Part shown: in pieces, positions 35,973 to 45,530 of the stretch
How positions within the stretch are numbered: position 1 is the first letter of the stretch
Layout of the letters: every line of letters begins with the position of its first letter
Origin: Bacteroidota bacterium
Lineage (GTDB): Bacteria > Bacteroidota > Ignavibacteria > Kryptoniales > JAKASW01
Assembly (NCBI GenBank): GCA_021794075.1
Contig: JAJYRM010000003.1
Coordinates: forward strand, 27,382-91,381
Length of the DNA stretch: 64,000 nt
Direction: 5' to 3'
The notes under the pieces: generated by a model
The model's database searches: none
Told to the model about the DNA's origin: nothing
What the model saw: only the letters and a program-made list of their open reading frames with translations
Position numbers and translations under genes: made by a program

Positions 35973-37579
35973 TTTGCCACCTCTAACTCTTTCTTTTCTG
36001 CTTTCGCCTTGTCATTGTCCTTCATCATCTTGTAGACGATCGAGTCTACAAGCGCTTTCCAGCTTGCTTCTATGATGCTTTCGGAAACACCGACCGTGCT
36101 CCAGTCTGATTCGCCGTCCGTTGTCTCTATAAGAACTCTTACTTTCGCGCTGGTTCCTTCGCCGGCATTGACGACTCTGACCTTGTAATCGGAGAGCTTC
36201 GTTTCGGCCAGCTGCGGGTAGAACTGCAGGAGAGCCTTGCGCAGCGCGTTATCGAGCGCGTTCACCGGTCCGTTTCCTTCCGCGGCAGTGTGCTCGATCT
36301 TGTCGCCGACCCGAAGTTTAATCACCGCTTCTGTGTGCGCTAGGCCCGAGTTGTCATTTTTTTCGATGATGATGTGCAGCGCTTCAAGCTCGAATGGGAT
36401 CTCTACCTCGCCTGTGTCTTTTCGCATTAGTATCTCGAGCGAAGCGTCAGCATCCTCAAATACGTATCCCTGGCTTTCGAGAGCCTTAAGTTCATTCACG
36501 ATCTTCGTCGCTTTGCCGTTGTCGTCGGCGATCTTGATCCCAAGGCGTTCGGCCTTATATAGCACGTTGCTCTTGCCGGACAAATCGCTGACTAACACTC
36601 GACGCGAGTTTCCGACTACTTCAGGCTCGATGTGCTCGTAGGTGCGTGCCGACTTCATCACAGCGCTTACGTGAACCCCTCCCTTGTGAGCGAACGCGCT
36701 CTGACCGACATATGGAAGGCTTTTCCTCGGCTGGAGATTTGCCACCTCACTGACAAACCTTGACAACTCGGTTAACCCTTTCAGCTTCGCTGGTGAGAGG
36801 ACGGGAAGATTCATCTTTAGCTGAAGATTCGGAATTATCGAGCATAGGTTTGCGTTGCCGCACCTTTCGCCGAATCCGTTGATTGTCCCCTGCACCTGCG
36901 TGGCGCCGGCTCTGACCGCGGCGAGCGAATTGGCGACGGCGAGTTCCGAATCGTTGTGTGCATGAATGCCGATCTGGATTTTTACGGCGCCACCCGCAGT
37001 ACGGACTATCTTCTCGACTTCTTCCGGAAGGCTCCCGCCGTTTGTATCGCAGAGGACGATGAAGTCTGCACCACCTGCCTCGGCAGCTTTGATCGTGCTC
37101 AGGGCGTATTCGGAGTCTGACTTGTAACCGTCGAAGAAATGTTCCGCGTCGTAGATCACTTCCTTGCCGTTGGCCTTAAGGTACTTCACGGTCTCGGCGA
37201 TGATCTCCAGGTTTCTCTCCTTCGTCGTACCGAGCGCGGCTGTGACGTGCATATCCCACGACTTACCGAAGATCGTTACGGTCGGGGTAGCTGCATTCAG
37301 CAGCTGATTTACGTTAGCGTCGGTCTCAGGAGTGGATGAAGCTTTACAGGTGCTCCCGAAAGCGGCGAGCTTGGCATGCTTCAGCTTTACTTCCTTCATC
37401 CTGTCGAAGAACTCCATGTCCTTCGGATTGGATCCGGGCCATCCCCCTTCGATGTAATCCACGCCGAAGCTGTCAAGATGAAGGGCTATCTTCACTTTGT
37501 CTTCCACGCTGAAGGAGATTTCCTCTCCCTGAGTGCCGTCGCGGAGAGTCGTGTCGTATATGTATGTTTTTTGTCCCAT
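35969..37579 (-). CDS. cimA: (R)-citramalate synthase
   Basis: The ATG at 37579 (MGQKTYIYDTTLRDGTQGEE) has GAGGA about 8 nt upstream and starts at the family's usual position; the product is 536 aa. The LeuA-like barrel shows DTTLRDGTQGEEISFS, GGWPGSNPKD, AEHFFDGYKSD, IGIHAHNDSELAVANS and INGFGERCGNANL. These features match CimA of the type that condenses pyruvate and acetyl-CoA rather than 2-ketoisovalerate. A C-terminal regulatory domain is present, so isoleucine inhibition is likely. Together with LeuC, LeuD and LeuB it gives 2-ketobutyrate without threonine deaminase. A homocitrate synthase role is much less likely. Confidence 0.93.
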   Translation of the reverse strand: MGQKTYIYDTTLRDGTQGEEISFSVEDKVKIALHLDSFGVDYIEGGWPGSNPKDMEFFDRMKEVKLKHAKLAAFGSTCKASSTPETDANVNQLLNAATPTVTIFGKSWDMHVTAALGTTKERNLEIIAETVKYLKANGKEVIYDAEHFFDGYKSDSEYALSTIKAAEAGGADFIVLCDTNGGSLPEEVEKIVRTAGGAVKIQIGIHAHNDSELAVANSLAAVRAGATQVQGTINGFGERCGNANLCSIIPNLQLKMNLPVLSPAKLKGLTELSRFVSEVANLQPRKSLPYVGQSAFAHKGGVHVSAVMKSARTYEHIEPEVVGNSRRVLVSDLSGKSNVLYKAERLGIKIADDNGKATKIVNELKALESQGYVFEDADASLEILMRKDTGEVEIPFELEALHIIIEKNDNSGLAHTEAVIKLRVGDKIEHTAAEGNGPVNALDNALRKALLQFYPQLAETKLSDYKVRVVNAGEGTSAKVRVLIETTDGESDWSTVGVSESIIEASWKALVDSIVYKMMKDNDKAKAEKKELEVAK

Positions 37580-37733
37580 TTGGTTGTTCCTCTTAGAGAT
37601 TGAACACGAATAGCACGGACGAAAGTCCATTGAAACCTGCCGCATGAACAGACTTGTCGGAGTTCGTCATGCCGGTGAGGTTCATTTTAACTAGCAGTCT
37701 CATGCGCGCCATTCGTGTCCTCAATTCGCGTCG

Positions 37734-38738
<1,005 letters not shown>

Positions 38739-38877
38739 TTAGTTCTGGTTATTGTCTGATTTCAATGGTGACTGGGGAAATGTTGGATTGGTGGAGTATT
38801 GGAATGATGGAATGATTGGGGCGGGACGATTCGTATCACGTCGACTTTGGTTCTGTCGGGCGCGAGGCGAATCGGTA

Positions 38878-38900
38878 GCGCATTTCTTTTGGAAATGCGC
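38878..38900. repeat. Perfect inverted repeat in the ilvN-ilvC spacer
   Basis: GCGCATTTC and GAAATGCGC form a 9-bp stem with a 5-nt loop. On the minus (operon) strand no T-run follows, so it is not a canonical terminator. It may be an mRNA processing or stability element. Confidence 0.6.
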
Positions 38901-38922
38901 TCTTCCGGTTACCCAATATTCC

Positions 38923-38938
38923 CCGCAGGGTCCTGCGG
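38923..38938. repeat. Perfect inverted repeat CCGCAGG-GT-CCTGCGG
   Basis: A 7-bp perfect stem with only 2 nt between the arms. A related, decayed sequence (CCGCAGGGTCTTGTGGAC) occurs at about 58553 in another intergenic gap, suggesting a dispersed element. Confidence 0.55.
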
Positions 38939-38986
38939 ACAAAATTCCATTATTTCCACAGAAGTGGTCCTTTGGACAGTAATACA

Positions 38987-39478
38987 TTATACTGTTCCTT
39001 CGAATTCCCTCTTGAGTGCTACGCGTCCGGTGCGAGCGATCTCCTTTATGCCGAATGGATCGAGCATCTTTATCATCGCGTCGACTTTCTGTTCGCTTCC
39101 AGTCGCTTCGATTGTAATCGAGCGCGGGCTGATGTCGATTATCTTGGATCGGAATATTTCGGATATCTGCATGAGCTCCGACCTCGAATTCCGGTTCGCG
39201 GCGACTTTTATCAATACCAACTCTCTCTCAACGTAGTTGTCGTAGGTGAGGTCGACCACCTTGGTGACATCGATAAGTTTGTTGAGCTGTTTGATGATTT
39301 GCTCGATCACATCGTCGTCGCCCTTAGAGACGATGGTGACTCTTGCGACCGAATCGTCTTCGCTGGTTCCGACGGAGATGCTGTCGATATTATATCCGCG
39401 GGCGCTGAAAAGTCCCACGATTCTGTTCAATGCGCCGAACTTGTTCTCTACTAGGATGGATATCGTGTGTTTCTTCAC
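38987..39478 (-). CDS. ilvN: Acetolactate synthase regulatory subunit
   Basis: A 163-aa protein with an N-terminal ACT domain (HTISILVENKFGALNRIVGLFSARGYNI) and a C-terminal half (ERELVLIKVAANRNSRSE) matching IlvH/IlvN. It confers valine feedback inhibition and stimulates the catalytic subunit IlvB. Its ATG overlaps the ilvB stop by 4 bp, which ensures balanced synthesis. The length equals that of E. coli IlvH. Confidence 0.96.
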   Translation of the reverse strand: MKKHTISILVENKFGALNRIVGLFSARGYNIDSISVGTSEDDSVARVTIVSKGDDDVIEQIIKQLNKLIDVTKVVDLTYDNYVERELVLIKVAANRNSRSELMQISEIFRSKIIDISPRSITIEATGSEQKVDAMIKMLDPFGIKEIARTGRVALKREFEGTV

Positions 39479-41208
39479 TTCACGGCCTCCGAATGAACCT
39501 TTGCCATTTGAAGCTCCTTGACTGATTTTGGATAGTCGATTATCTGTGCCACGGTACCGCCGCCAGGAATCATCGGGAATACGTTGTCTTCTTTGATGGT
39601 TCTGAAATCGATGATCACAGGGCGGTCGTTTATCTTCATTGCTTCCTTGAGCGTCGGGACGACTTCTTCAGTCTTGTCTGTGATGAATCCCGCACCGCCG
39701 AAGGCCTCGGCCAGTTTCACGAAGTCGGGGTTGTTCCCGAGAGTTACGTGGCTATACCGCTTCTTGTAAAAGAGATCCTGCCACTGTCGTACCATTCCGA
39801 GGTAGCCGTTGTTCAATATCACTATCTTAAGAGGGAGCTTGTTGGAAACAGCGGTCGCCATTTCCTGTATGTTCATCTGGATGCCGCCGTCGCCGTTGAT
39901 GCTGAAGACGGGCCTGTCTTTCACGCCGAAAGCTGCTCCCATCGCGGCCGGGAAGGAAAATCCCATTGTCCCGAGCCCGCCGGATGTTATATTCGACCTG
40001 GGATTGAGGAATTTATAGAACTGGGCGGCCCACATTTGGTTCTGACCGACATCTGTCGTGATTACCGCATTCCCGTTCGTCATTTCATAAATTTTCTCAA
40101 TCACAAATTGGGCTCTTATCTCGCTCCCATTCTCATATCTGAGCGGATGCTCCGCTTTCCAGTCCTCGATCTGTTCCAGCCATTCCTTTGTATCGAGAGT
40201 GTTCACAAGCGGAGTTAGCCTTTCTAAAACGTGACGCACATCGCCGACTATCGGCACGTCCACCTTTACATTCTTGCTTATCGCTGAAGGGTCGATGTCT
40301 ATATGTATTTTCTTTGAGTTGGGCGAGAACATCGCAGGGTTTCCGGTAACACGGTCGTCGAAGCGCGAGCCTATCGCTATCAGGCAGTCGCACTGATCCA
40401 CCGCAATATTCGAGTACCAGGTCCCGTGCATGCCGAGCATTCCCATCGACAATTTGTCGTCGCCGGGGTACGCTCCAAGCCCCATAAGAGTCATTGCCAC
40501 AGGGGCATTGAGCTTTTTCGCGAGGTTGTAAAGTTCGGCTGACGCGTTCGAGTTTATTACACCGCCGCCGACATAAAGTACCGGCTTGCGTGATGCGTTT
40601 ATGATTTCCACAGCTTTGTTTATCTGTCCCATGTGCCCGAAGTAGAACGGGTGATATCCGCGGAGCTTAACCTCCTTCGGATAAAGGAACGCGGCTTTCG
40701 AGGCCATTACGTCTTTGGGCATATCCACGACGACGGGGCCCGGCCTCCCAGTGGAGGCGATATGGAAGGCGGCCTTGATTGTCCATGCCAGCTGCTTTAC
40801 GTCTTTCACGAGGAAATTGTGCTTCGTTATCGATCTGGTGATTCCAATTATATCGGCTTCCTGGAAAGCATCGTTGCCTATCAAATTAGTCGACACCTGA
40901 CCGGTGAAGACGACGAGCGGCACCGAATCCATGTGGGCGTCCGCGATTCCGGTTACGGTATTTGTGGCTCCGGGACCGGAGGTCACGACAACTACTCCGA
41001 CCTTTCCTGTAGCCTTCGCGTATCCTTCAGCGGCATGGACAGCGCCTTGTTCATGGCGAGTCAGTATATGTTTTATGTGCGACATGTCGTGCATCGCATC
41101 ATAGACCCCGATTACCGCTCCACCCGGGTAACCGAAGATGTATTCGACATTTTCTTCGATCAGGCTCTTAACGAATATCTCCGCGCCTGTCATTTCGTTG
41201 GTGCTCAT
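39475..41208 (-). CDS. ilvB: Acetolactate synthase catalytic subunit
   Basis: I place the start at the ATG at 41208 (MSTNEMTGAEIFVKSL), with GGAG 8 nt upstream; the track's 26-residue extension is not protein-like and runs into the leader region. The 577-aa enzyme has EYIFGYPGGAVIGVYDA with the catalytic glutamate region RHEQGAVHAAEGYA, and the thiamine-diphosphate motif GDGGIQMNIQEM...NNGYLGMV. It condenses two pyruvates to acetolactate, or pyruvate with 2-ketobutyrate. It is the first structural gene of the operon, downstream of the proposed leader-peptide attenuator. Confidence 0.96.
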   Translation of the reverse strand: MSTNEMTGAEIFVKSLIEENVEYIFGYPGGAVIGVYDAMHDMSHIKHILTRHEQGAVHAAEGYAKATGKVGVVVVTSGPGATNTVTGIADAHMDSVPLVVFTGQVSTNLIGNDAFQEADIIGITRSITKHNFLVKDVKQLAWTIKAAFHIASTGRPGPVVVDMPKDVMASKAAFLYPKEVKLRGYHPFYFGHMGQINKAVEIINASRKPVLYVGGGVINSNASAELYNLAKKLNAPVAMTLMGLGAYPGDDKLSMGMLGMHGTWYSNIAVDQCDCLIAIGSRFDDRVTGNPAMFSPNSKKIHIDIDPSAISKNVKVDVPIVGDVRHVLERLTPLVNTLDTKEWLEQIEDWKAEHPLRYENGSEIRAQFVIEKIYEMTNGNAVITTDVGQNQMWAAQFYKFLNPRSNITSGGLGTMGFSFPAAMGAAFGVKDRPVFSINGDGGIQMNIQEMATAVSNKLPLKIVILNNGYLGMVRQWQDLFYKKRYSHVTLGNNPDFVKLAEAFGGAGFITDKTEEVVPTLKEAMKINDRPVIIDFRTIKEDNVFPMIPGGGTVAQIIDYPKSVKELQMAKVHSEAVK

Positions 41209-41290
41209 AATGTGTCTCCGTATTTTGTTATGATATTGACCATGGTCCGCATTTCGTTGTCCAAAAATCTTGGACCAGATCATCACTTAT

Positions 41291-41428
41291 TAAAACGGCC
41301 TCAAACGCCTCGGCAAAGCCTTGGGCTTTAGGCTATTCCCGTCGATGTAAATGGATTCTTGTTAGGTTCGCGCTCTCGGGGAATAACCTTCGGCTATTTA
41401 GCTAATAATGCCGAGTAGGATATTCCCC
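41291..41428 (-). promoter_or_regulatory. Candidate ilv-leu attenuator with alternative RNA folds
   Basis: Reading the minus strand I can mark four segments. Segment 1, GGGGAATATCC (41418-41428), lies in the last codons of the leader ORF. Segment 2, GGTTATTCCCC (41378-41388), pairs with it. Segment 3, CGGGAATAGCC (41331-41341), can pair with segment 2 instead. Segment 3 continues into GCCTAAAGCC-CAA-GGCTTT...AGGC (41307-41333), a terminator-like stem followed by T-containing runs up to about 41292. A ribosome stalled on the Leu/Ile codons would block 1:2 and favour 2:3. The U-tract is weaker than in textbook terminators. Confidence 0.6.
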
Positions 41429-41565
41429 TCGCTTAGAAGGAGGAGAACTAGAATGGAAATTAGGGAAAGGAGGCCAAGAAGATTTGAATCGATTGGGTTG
41501 GTTAAGGGCAGCGAAACAGTCTTCGCCGCCATACTAGAGCCATATGTAGGTGCGTTCTCGTTCAT
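41398..41565 (-). CDS. Leu/Ile-rich leader peptide of the ilv-leu operon
   Basis: This 55-codon ORF is below the track's length cut-off. It reads MNENAPTYGSSMAAKT..., and its second half is extremely rich in branched-chain residues (LLGLLSLISILVLLLL, then NILLGIIS and the TAA stop); 18 of the last 28 residues are Leu, Ile or Val, including four consecutive Leu codons. A strong promoter lies directly upstream and the acetolactate synthase gene follows 189 bp after the stop. The stop falls within an RNA hairpin loop. This is the expected form of an attenuation leader that senses charged tRNA-Leu and tRNA-Ile. The ribosome site is weak (AGAAG), and an alternative start at Met12 exists. A small membrane peptide is the other possibility. 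Confidence 0.7.
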   Translation of the reverse strand: MNENAPTYGSSMAAKTVSLPLTNPIDSNLLGLLSLISILVLLLLSEGNILLGIIS

Positions 41566-41579
41566 ATCTTCTTTTATAA

Positions 41580-41608
41580 AGTATACGGAATCGGTTCCTC
41601 GATGTCAA
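41580..41608 (-). promoter_or_regulatory. Promoter of the ilv-leu operon
   Basis: On the minus strand TTGACA (41603-41608) is followed after exactly 17 nt by TATACT (41580-41585), a 6/6 and 5/6 match to sigma-70 boxes. The predicted start leaves only about 8 nt before the leader ATG, so the leader message has a very short 5' end. Confidence 0.7.
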
Positions 41609-41861
41609 TACTAGGGTCGGAGAAATTTCATTAAATCTTTAATTGTTCGGGAGTTGAAGATTGGAGTATTGAGCTATTTTGAAGCGTCTAGGCTGCAACT
41701 GATTTGACCGCATCCTCCTCTAGAATATGTCTGGATTCCAATCGGATCCTTCCTTATAGTGAATTGCCGCCGGTTGCCGGGGAAAACCGTCGGTTTGTTT
41801 CTCAGTGGAGCCGTTAATAACTTTTTTGGCCACTTAAAGATTTTACAGACGAGGAGTATAA
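41609..41861 (+). other. Upstream region of porX
   Basis: The stretch holds no further gene. A near-perfect 9-bp stem (CCGCCGGTT at 41767-41775 with AACCGTCGG at 41785-41793) followed by TTTGTTT lies about 70 nt before porX and could end upstream transcripts or attenuate porX. No clear -35/-10 pair was found. Confidence 0.4.
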
Positions 41862-43433
41862 ATGTACGGGGATAAGAGAAGAATCCTATGGGTTGATGAT
41901 GAGATAGAGCTTCTAAAACCGCATGTCATCTTCCTTCAAGACAAAGGCTTTCACATAGATACCGCGACTAATGGCCAGGATGCAATAGAGCTTGTGAAGC
42001 AGAATCTCCGCGATGAGACTTTCGATCTCATTCTTCTGGATGAGATGATGGCTGGAATGGGCGGTCTAAGCACGCTTGAGGTCATAAAAGAAATCGCACC
42101 TGAAATTCCGGTAGTAATGATAACAAAGAACGAAGCTGAATCGCTTATGGAAGAGGCCATCGGTCAGAAGATAAGCGACTACCTGACGAAACCGGTTAAC
42201 CCGAGCCAGATTCTCATGACCGCAAAAAAAATTATCGATGGTCATAAAATCGAAGGAGAGAGAGTCTCGAGAGACTACGTGTCTGAGTTTAGACAAATCG
42301 CCTCGGACATAGATGCCGACCTCAACTACGAGCAATGGGTAGACATCCACCAGAAGTTGACTTACTGGGAGCTTGAGATCGATGAGCATCCTGAGACCGG
42401 CTTAAAGGAACCTTTGATGGATCAGCGCCGGGCGGCAAACGCGGCATTCGGAAAGTACATCGACGGCGTCTACAAAGATTGGGTCAAGAAGAAAACCGAC
42501 AGGCCGAAGCTTTCGCACGAGGTATTTGAGACTTTCGTGATGCCTAAAATGGTTCCCGGGAAATCCGTCGTGCTTATGGTCATCGACTGCATGCGCCTCG
42601 ATCAATGGCTCATTATGGAAGACTTCCTTCGCGATATGTTTTCAATAACCAAGCAATATTATTACTCCATCCTTCCGACAGCCACGCCGTACTCCAGAAA
42701 TGCCATCTTTAGCGGTCTTCTTCCTCTTGAAATGGAGAAGCGGTTCCCGGAGATCTGGGACAAAGGGAATTCGGATGACGACTCCAGCAGGAACCGCAAT
42801 GAGAAGGAGCTGCTGGCGGATCTTCTTCAGAGAAAACGGCTGCGGGTCGACCCGAAGTATATCAAGATCATCGATCCGGATTTCGGGAAAAATATCGTTT
42901 CGAACATCCCCGGCTTCGCGAAGCAGCCGCTGACTGCCATCGTGGTAAACTTCGTCGATATACTGGCGCACTCCCGTTCGGATTCGGATATTCTTAAGGA
43001 GATAGCTCCGGACGAAAGCGCGTATCGCTCGCTAACCAAGTCGTGGTTCCAGCACTCTTACCTGCTTGATCTGTTCAAAGCGCTTGCGCAGACTGATGCC
43101 ACAGTCATAGTCACGACTGACCACGGAAGCATCAGGAGCATGCGTGGTTCGAAGGTGCTCGGCGACAGGGAAGCGTCGACCAATCTTCGATACAAGTTCG
43201 GCAGGAACCTGAAGTGCGACGACAGGCAGGCCATCTTCGTGAAGAACCCTGAGGACTACATGCTTCCCAGACGCGGCGTGACGATTAATTATATCATCGC
43301 CAAAGAGGACTTCTACTTCGTTTATCCGACTGATTACCATAAATATCTGGAGCAGTACCACGACAGTTTTCAGCATGGGGGAATATCTCTCGAAGAGATG
43401 ATACTTCCGGTTGCGATACTGGACCCTAGGTAA
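41862..43433 (+). CDS. porX: PorX-type response regulator with PglZ domain
   Basis: A 523-aa protein. Residues about 1-125 are a CheY-like receiver: acidic VDDE, phospho-acceptor Asp in DLILLDEMM, conserved Thr region and Lys in SDYLTKPVNP. A helical linker follows, then from about residue 215 a PglZ alkaline-phosphatase-fold domain with VVLMVIDCMRLDQW, TATPYSRNAIFSG, NFVDILAHSRSD and TTDHGS, which carry the metal-binding residues. In Bacteroidota PorX works with the kinase PorY and a sigma factor to control the type IX secretion system, and the PglZ domain cleaves cyclic oligonucleotides. No type IX component is nearby. AGGAG precedes the ATG. Confidence 0.93.
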   Translation: MYGDKRRILWVDDEIELLKPHVIFLQDKGFHIDTATNGQDAIELVKQNLRDETFDLILLDEMMAGMGGLSTLEVIKEIAPEIPVVMITKNEAESLMEEAIGQKISDYLTKPVNPSQILMTAKKIIDGHKIEGERVSRDYVSEFRQIASDIDADLNYEQWVDIHQKLTYWELEIDEHPETGLKEPLMDQRRAANAAFGKYIDGVYKDWVKKKTDRPKLSHEVFETFVMPKMVPGKSVVLMVIDCMRLDQWLIMEDFLRDMFSITKQYYYSILPTATPYSRNAIFSGLLPLEMEKRFPEIWDKGNSDDDSSRNRNEKELLADLLQRKRLRVDPKYIKIIDPDFGKNIVSNIPGFAKQPLTAIVVNFVDILAHSRSDSDILKEIAPDESAYRSLTKSWFQHSYLLDLFKALAQTDATVIVTTDHGSIRSMRGSKVLGDREASTNLRYKFGRNLKCDDRQAIFVKNPEDYMLPRRGVTINYIIAKEDFYFVYPTDYHKYLEQYHDSFQHGGISLEEMILPVAILDPR

Positions 43434-43446
43434 GTATCTTATATTT

Positions 43447-43875
43447 ATGGCAAGATACATCTCCAAAAGCGAAGGCGAGACTGTAGCCTTTGGGCGTGAC
43501 CTCGCAAAGCGGCTCCGCCCGGGGAGTTTCGTGGCTTTATACGGCGACCTTGGAGCCGGGAAGACCCAATTCGTCAAGGGAATTTGCGAAGCGTTTAAGG
43601 TCAAAGAAGTGGTCAACAGCCCTACTTTTACTATAGTCAATGAATATCACGGCACTCTACCCGTTTACCATATAGATCTTTACAGGATGAAGGATATACA
43701 AGAGATATTCGGAATCGGATTCGATGAATACTCCGAGGCTGGTGGCGTGTGTCTCGTTGAATGGGCGGAGAAGCTTGACGGCATCATTCCGGAAAAACGG
43801 TTTGACGTCAAGATGGCCGTCATCGACGACACGACACGCGAGATAATCGTCGACTCGCCCGGAGGCGAGGATTGA
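43447..43875 (+). CDS. tsaE: tRNA threonylcarbamoyladenosine biosynthesis ATPase TsaE
   Basis: The ATG at 43447 (MARYISKSEGETVAFG) begins the conserved region; the product is 142 aa, normal for TsaE. Walker A is GDLGAGKTQFVKG, and the block VNSPTFTIVNEY plus HIDLYRM is typical, as is the late LVEWAEKL. TsaE supports t6A formation at position 37 of ANN-decoding tRNAs with TsaB and TsaD. It is followed immediately by tsaB. No good ribosome site is seen; the gene starts 13 bp after porX and may be coupled to it. Confidence 0.94.
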   Translation: MARYISKSEGETVAFGRDLAKRLRPGSFVALYGDLGAGKTQFVKGICEAFKVKEVVNSPTFTIVNEYHGTLPVYHIDLYRMKDIQEIFGIGFDEYSEAGGVCLVEWAEKLDGIIPEKRFDVKMAVIDDTTREIIVDSPGGED

Positions 43876-43877
43876 CC

Positions 43878-44639
43878 ATGGCCAGGATACTTGCCATAGA
43901 GACTGCGACGAAAATTTGTTCCGTCGCACTTAGCGACAACGGCTCCGTTTTTGCCGAGTCGACGCTGCACGTCCCGCAAGTGCATGTTGAAAGGCTTGTC
44001 GTTTGCGCGAACGAAATGATGGAGAATGTCCATCTGAACTACGCGGATCTCGATGCTGTCGCTGTCTCCAACGGACCGGGAAGCTTCACCGGCCTGCGAA
44101 TCGGGCTGAGCGTGGCCAAAGGAATAGTGTTCGCTTTGGACAAGAAGCTTATCGCGGTGCCGACGCTCGACGCGATAGCTTTGAAGGCGAGGGACTTCGC
44201 CGGAGAGCGAGTAGTAGTGCCATTGCTGCACGCGCGGGCGGGGGAGTTCTATTACGCTTCTTTCAAAATTGGCGGCTCGGGGCTTGTCAGGCTCGAAGAT
44301 TACGGAATTGCTGAGGCCACAGAGATAGCGGATAAGTTCGACAAGGAGACGCTCTTCGTCGGCGAAGGTGTCGGTGCGTTTTTATCGAACGGCGCAGTGG
44401 CAGGAAAATTTAGCAGGGATTCGATGAGAGTAATGGATGCATCGGCAAGGGAAGTCGCTATGCTGGCCATTGACAGATTCAGTCGGGGCGAATTTTCAGA
44501 TCTTAGATCGCTCGCTCCGTTGTACATAAAAGACTTTGTAGCCATCAAGGGAAATCCCCTTAGTAAATTATCACGCAAGAAGTCTGCCGACGGCTCATCA
44601 GATGGAGCTAGGCGGGAATCGGGAGTGGAGAAGAGCTAA
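43878..44639 (+). CDS. tsaB: tRNA threonylcarbamoyladenosine biosynthesis protein TsaB
   Basis: I prefer the ATG at 43878 (MARILAIETATKICSVAL) to the track's TTG two codons earlier; GAGG lies about 9 nt upstream. The 253-aa ASKHA-fold protein shows VAVSNGPGSFTGLRIGLSVAKGI and VPTLDAIA, the family signature. It is the scaffold partner of TsaD and TsaE in t6A synthesis. The last 30 residues are Lys/Ser/Arg-rich and longer than usual. The stop overlaps the accD start as TAATG. Confidence 0.94.
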   Translation: MARILAIETATKICSVALSDNGSVFAESTLHVPQVHVERLVVCANEMMENVHLNYADLDAVAVSNGPGSFTGLRIGLSVAKGIVFALDKKLIAVPTLDAIALKARDFAGERVVVPLLHARAGEFYYASFKIGGSGLVRLEDYGIAEATEIADKFDKETLFVGEGVGAFLSNGAVAGKFSRDSMRVMDASAREVAMLAIDRFSRGEFSDLRSLAPLYIKDFVAIKGNPLSKLSRKKSADGSSDGARRESGVEKS

Positions 44640-45478
44640 TGTCGTGGTTCAAACGTTCGACGCAAAATATCACCTCCGCCGAGAAGAAGGATCTCCCCGA
44701 GGGATCATGGGTGAAGTGCGAGAAGTGCGGAGAAATGCTGCACAAGACGCAAGTCGAAGACAATTTCTGGACATGTAACAAGTGTGGCTTCCATTTCAGG
44801 ATAGGAAGCGAGGAATACATCGAGATCCTGATAGACAAGAAGACTTTCAAGGAAACCGACAAGAAGCTCAAGGCGAACGATCCGTTGGGTTTTGTTGATA
44901 CAAAGAGTTATAAATCCAGGCTCGTCGAGGCTCAAAAGAAGACCGGTCTTACCGATGCGATTAGGACCGGCACGGGTGAGATCAACGGGCATCCTGTCGT
45001 ATTCGGGTGCATGGATTTCAAATTCATCGGCGGGAGCATGGGCTCCGTAGTCGGTGAAAAGGTGGCAAGGGCAATCGACAGGGCAGTCAAAATGGAACTC
45101 CCGCTAGTGTTGATATCTCAGAGCGGCGGCGCACGCATGATGGAGGCGGCGCTCTCACTGATGCAGATGGCGAAGACGAGCGCGAGGCTCACGCGGCTAC
45201 ACAAGGCAGGCCTCCCTTACATCTCGATACTCGCCGATCCCACAAGCGGTGGCGTCACCGCGAGTTTCGCCATGCTAGGTGACTTCAACATAGCCGAGCC
45301 CGAAGCTCTCATTGGGTTCGCTGGGCCGAGAGTCATAAAGCAGGCGGTTGGGAAAGACCTTCCCGAAGGGTTTCAGCGCTCCGAGTTCGTGCTCGACAAA
45401 GGTTTTGTTGATATGATCGTCCACCGAAAGGAACTGAAAGGAAGAGTCACGCAGCTTCTGGGCCTGCTGGAATCGTAA
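44639..45478 (+). CDS. accD: Acetyl-CoA carboxylase carboxyltransferase beta subunit
   Basis: A 279-aa protein with the N-terminal zinc ribbon CEKCGEML...CNKCGFHF and a crotonase-fold carboxyltransferase core (GSMGSVVGEKVARAIDRA, QSGGARMMEAALSLMQM, DPTSGGVTASFAMLGD, IGFAGPRVI). It forms malonyl-CoA with AccA from carboxybiotin, the first step of fatty-acid synthesis. accA is not in the window. The gene overlaps the end of tsaB by one base, an unusual but tight arrangement. Confidence 0.97.
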   Translation: MSWFKRSTQNITSAEKKDLPEGSWVKCEKCGEMLHKTQVEDNFWTCNKCGFHFRIGSEEYIEILIDKKTFKETDKKLKANDPLGFVDTKSYKSRLVEAQKKTGLTDAIRTGTGEINGHPVVFGCMDFKFIGGSMGSVVGEKVARAIDRAVKMELPLVLISQSGGARMMEAALSLMQMAKTSARLTRLHKAGLPYISILADPTSGGVTASFAMLGDFNIAEPEALIGFAGPRVIKQAVGKDLPEGFQRSEFVLDKGFVDMIVHRKELKGRVTQLLGLLES

Positions 45479-45530
45479 GCGACCCGCTGCGGATATAGGC
45501 TGGATTTCTCCCTAAAAGTTAGAGGGAAAC

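Noticed and set aside
41208-41286. 26-residue N-terminal extension of IlvB in the ORF track
   Set aside because: The extension has no similarity to known IlvB starts, and a ribosome site precedes the internal ATG at 41208.
41209-41565. T-box leader upstream of ilvB
   Set aside because: The conserved T-box sequence (AGGGTGGNACCGCG) is absent; the leader-peptide explanation fits better.
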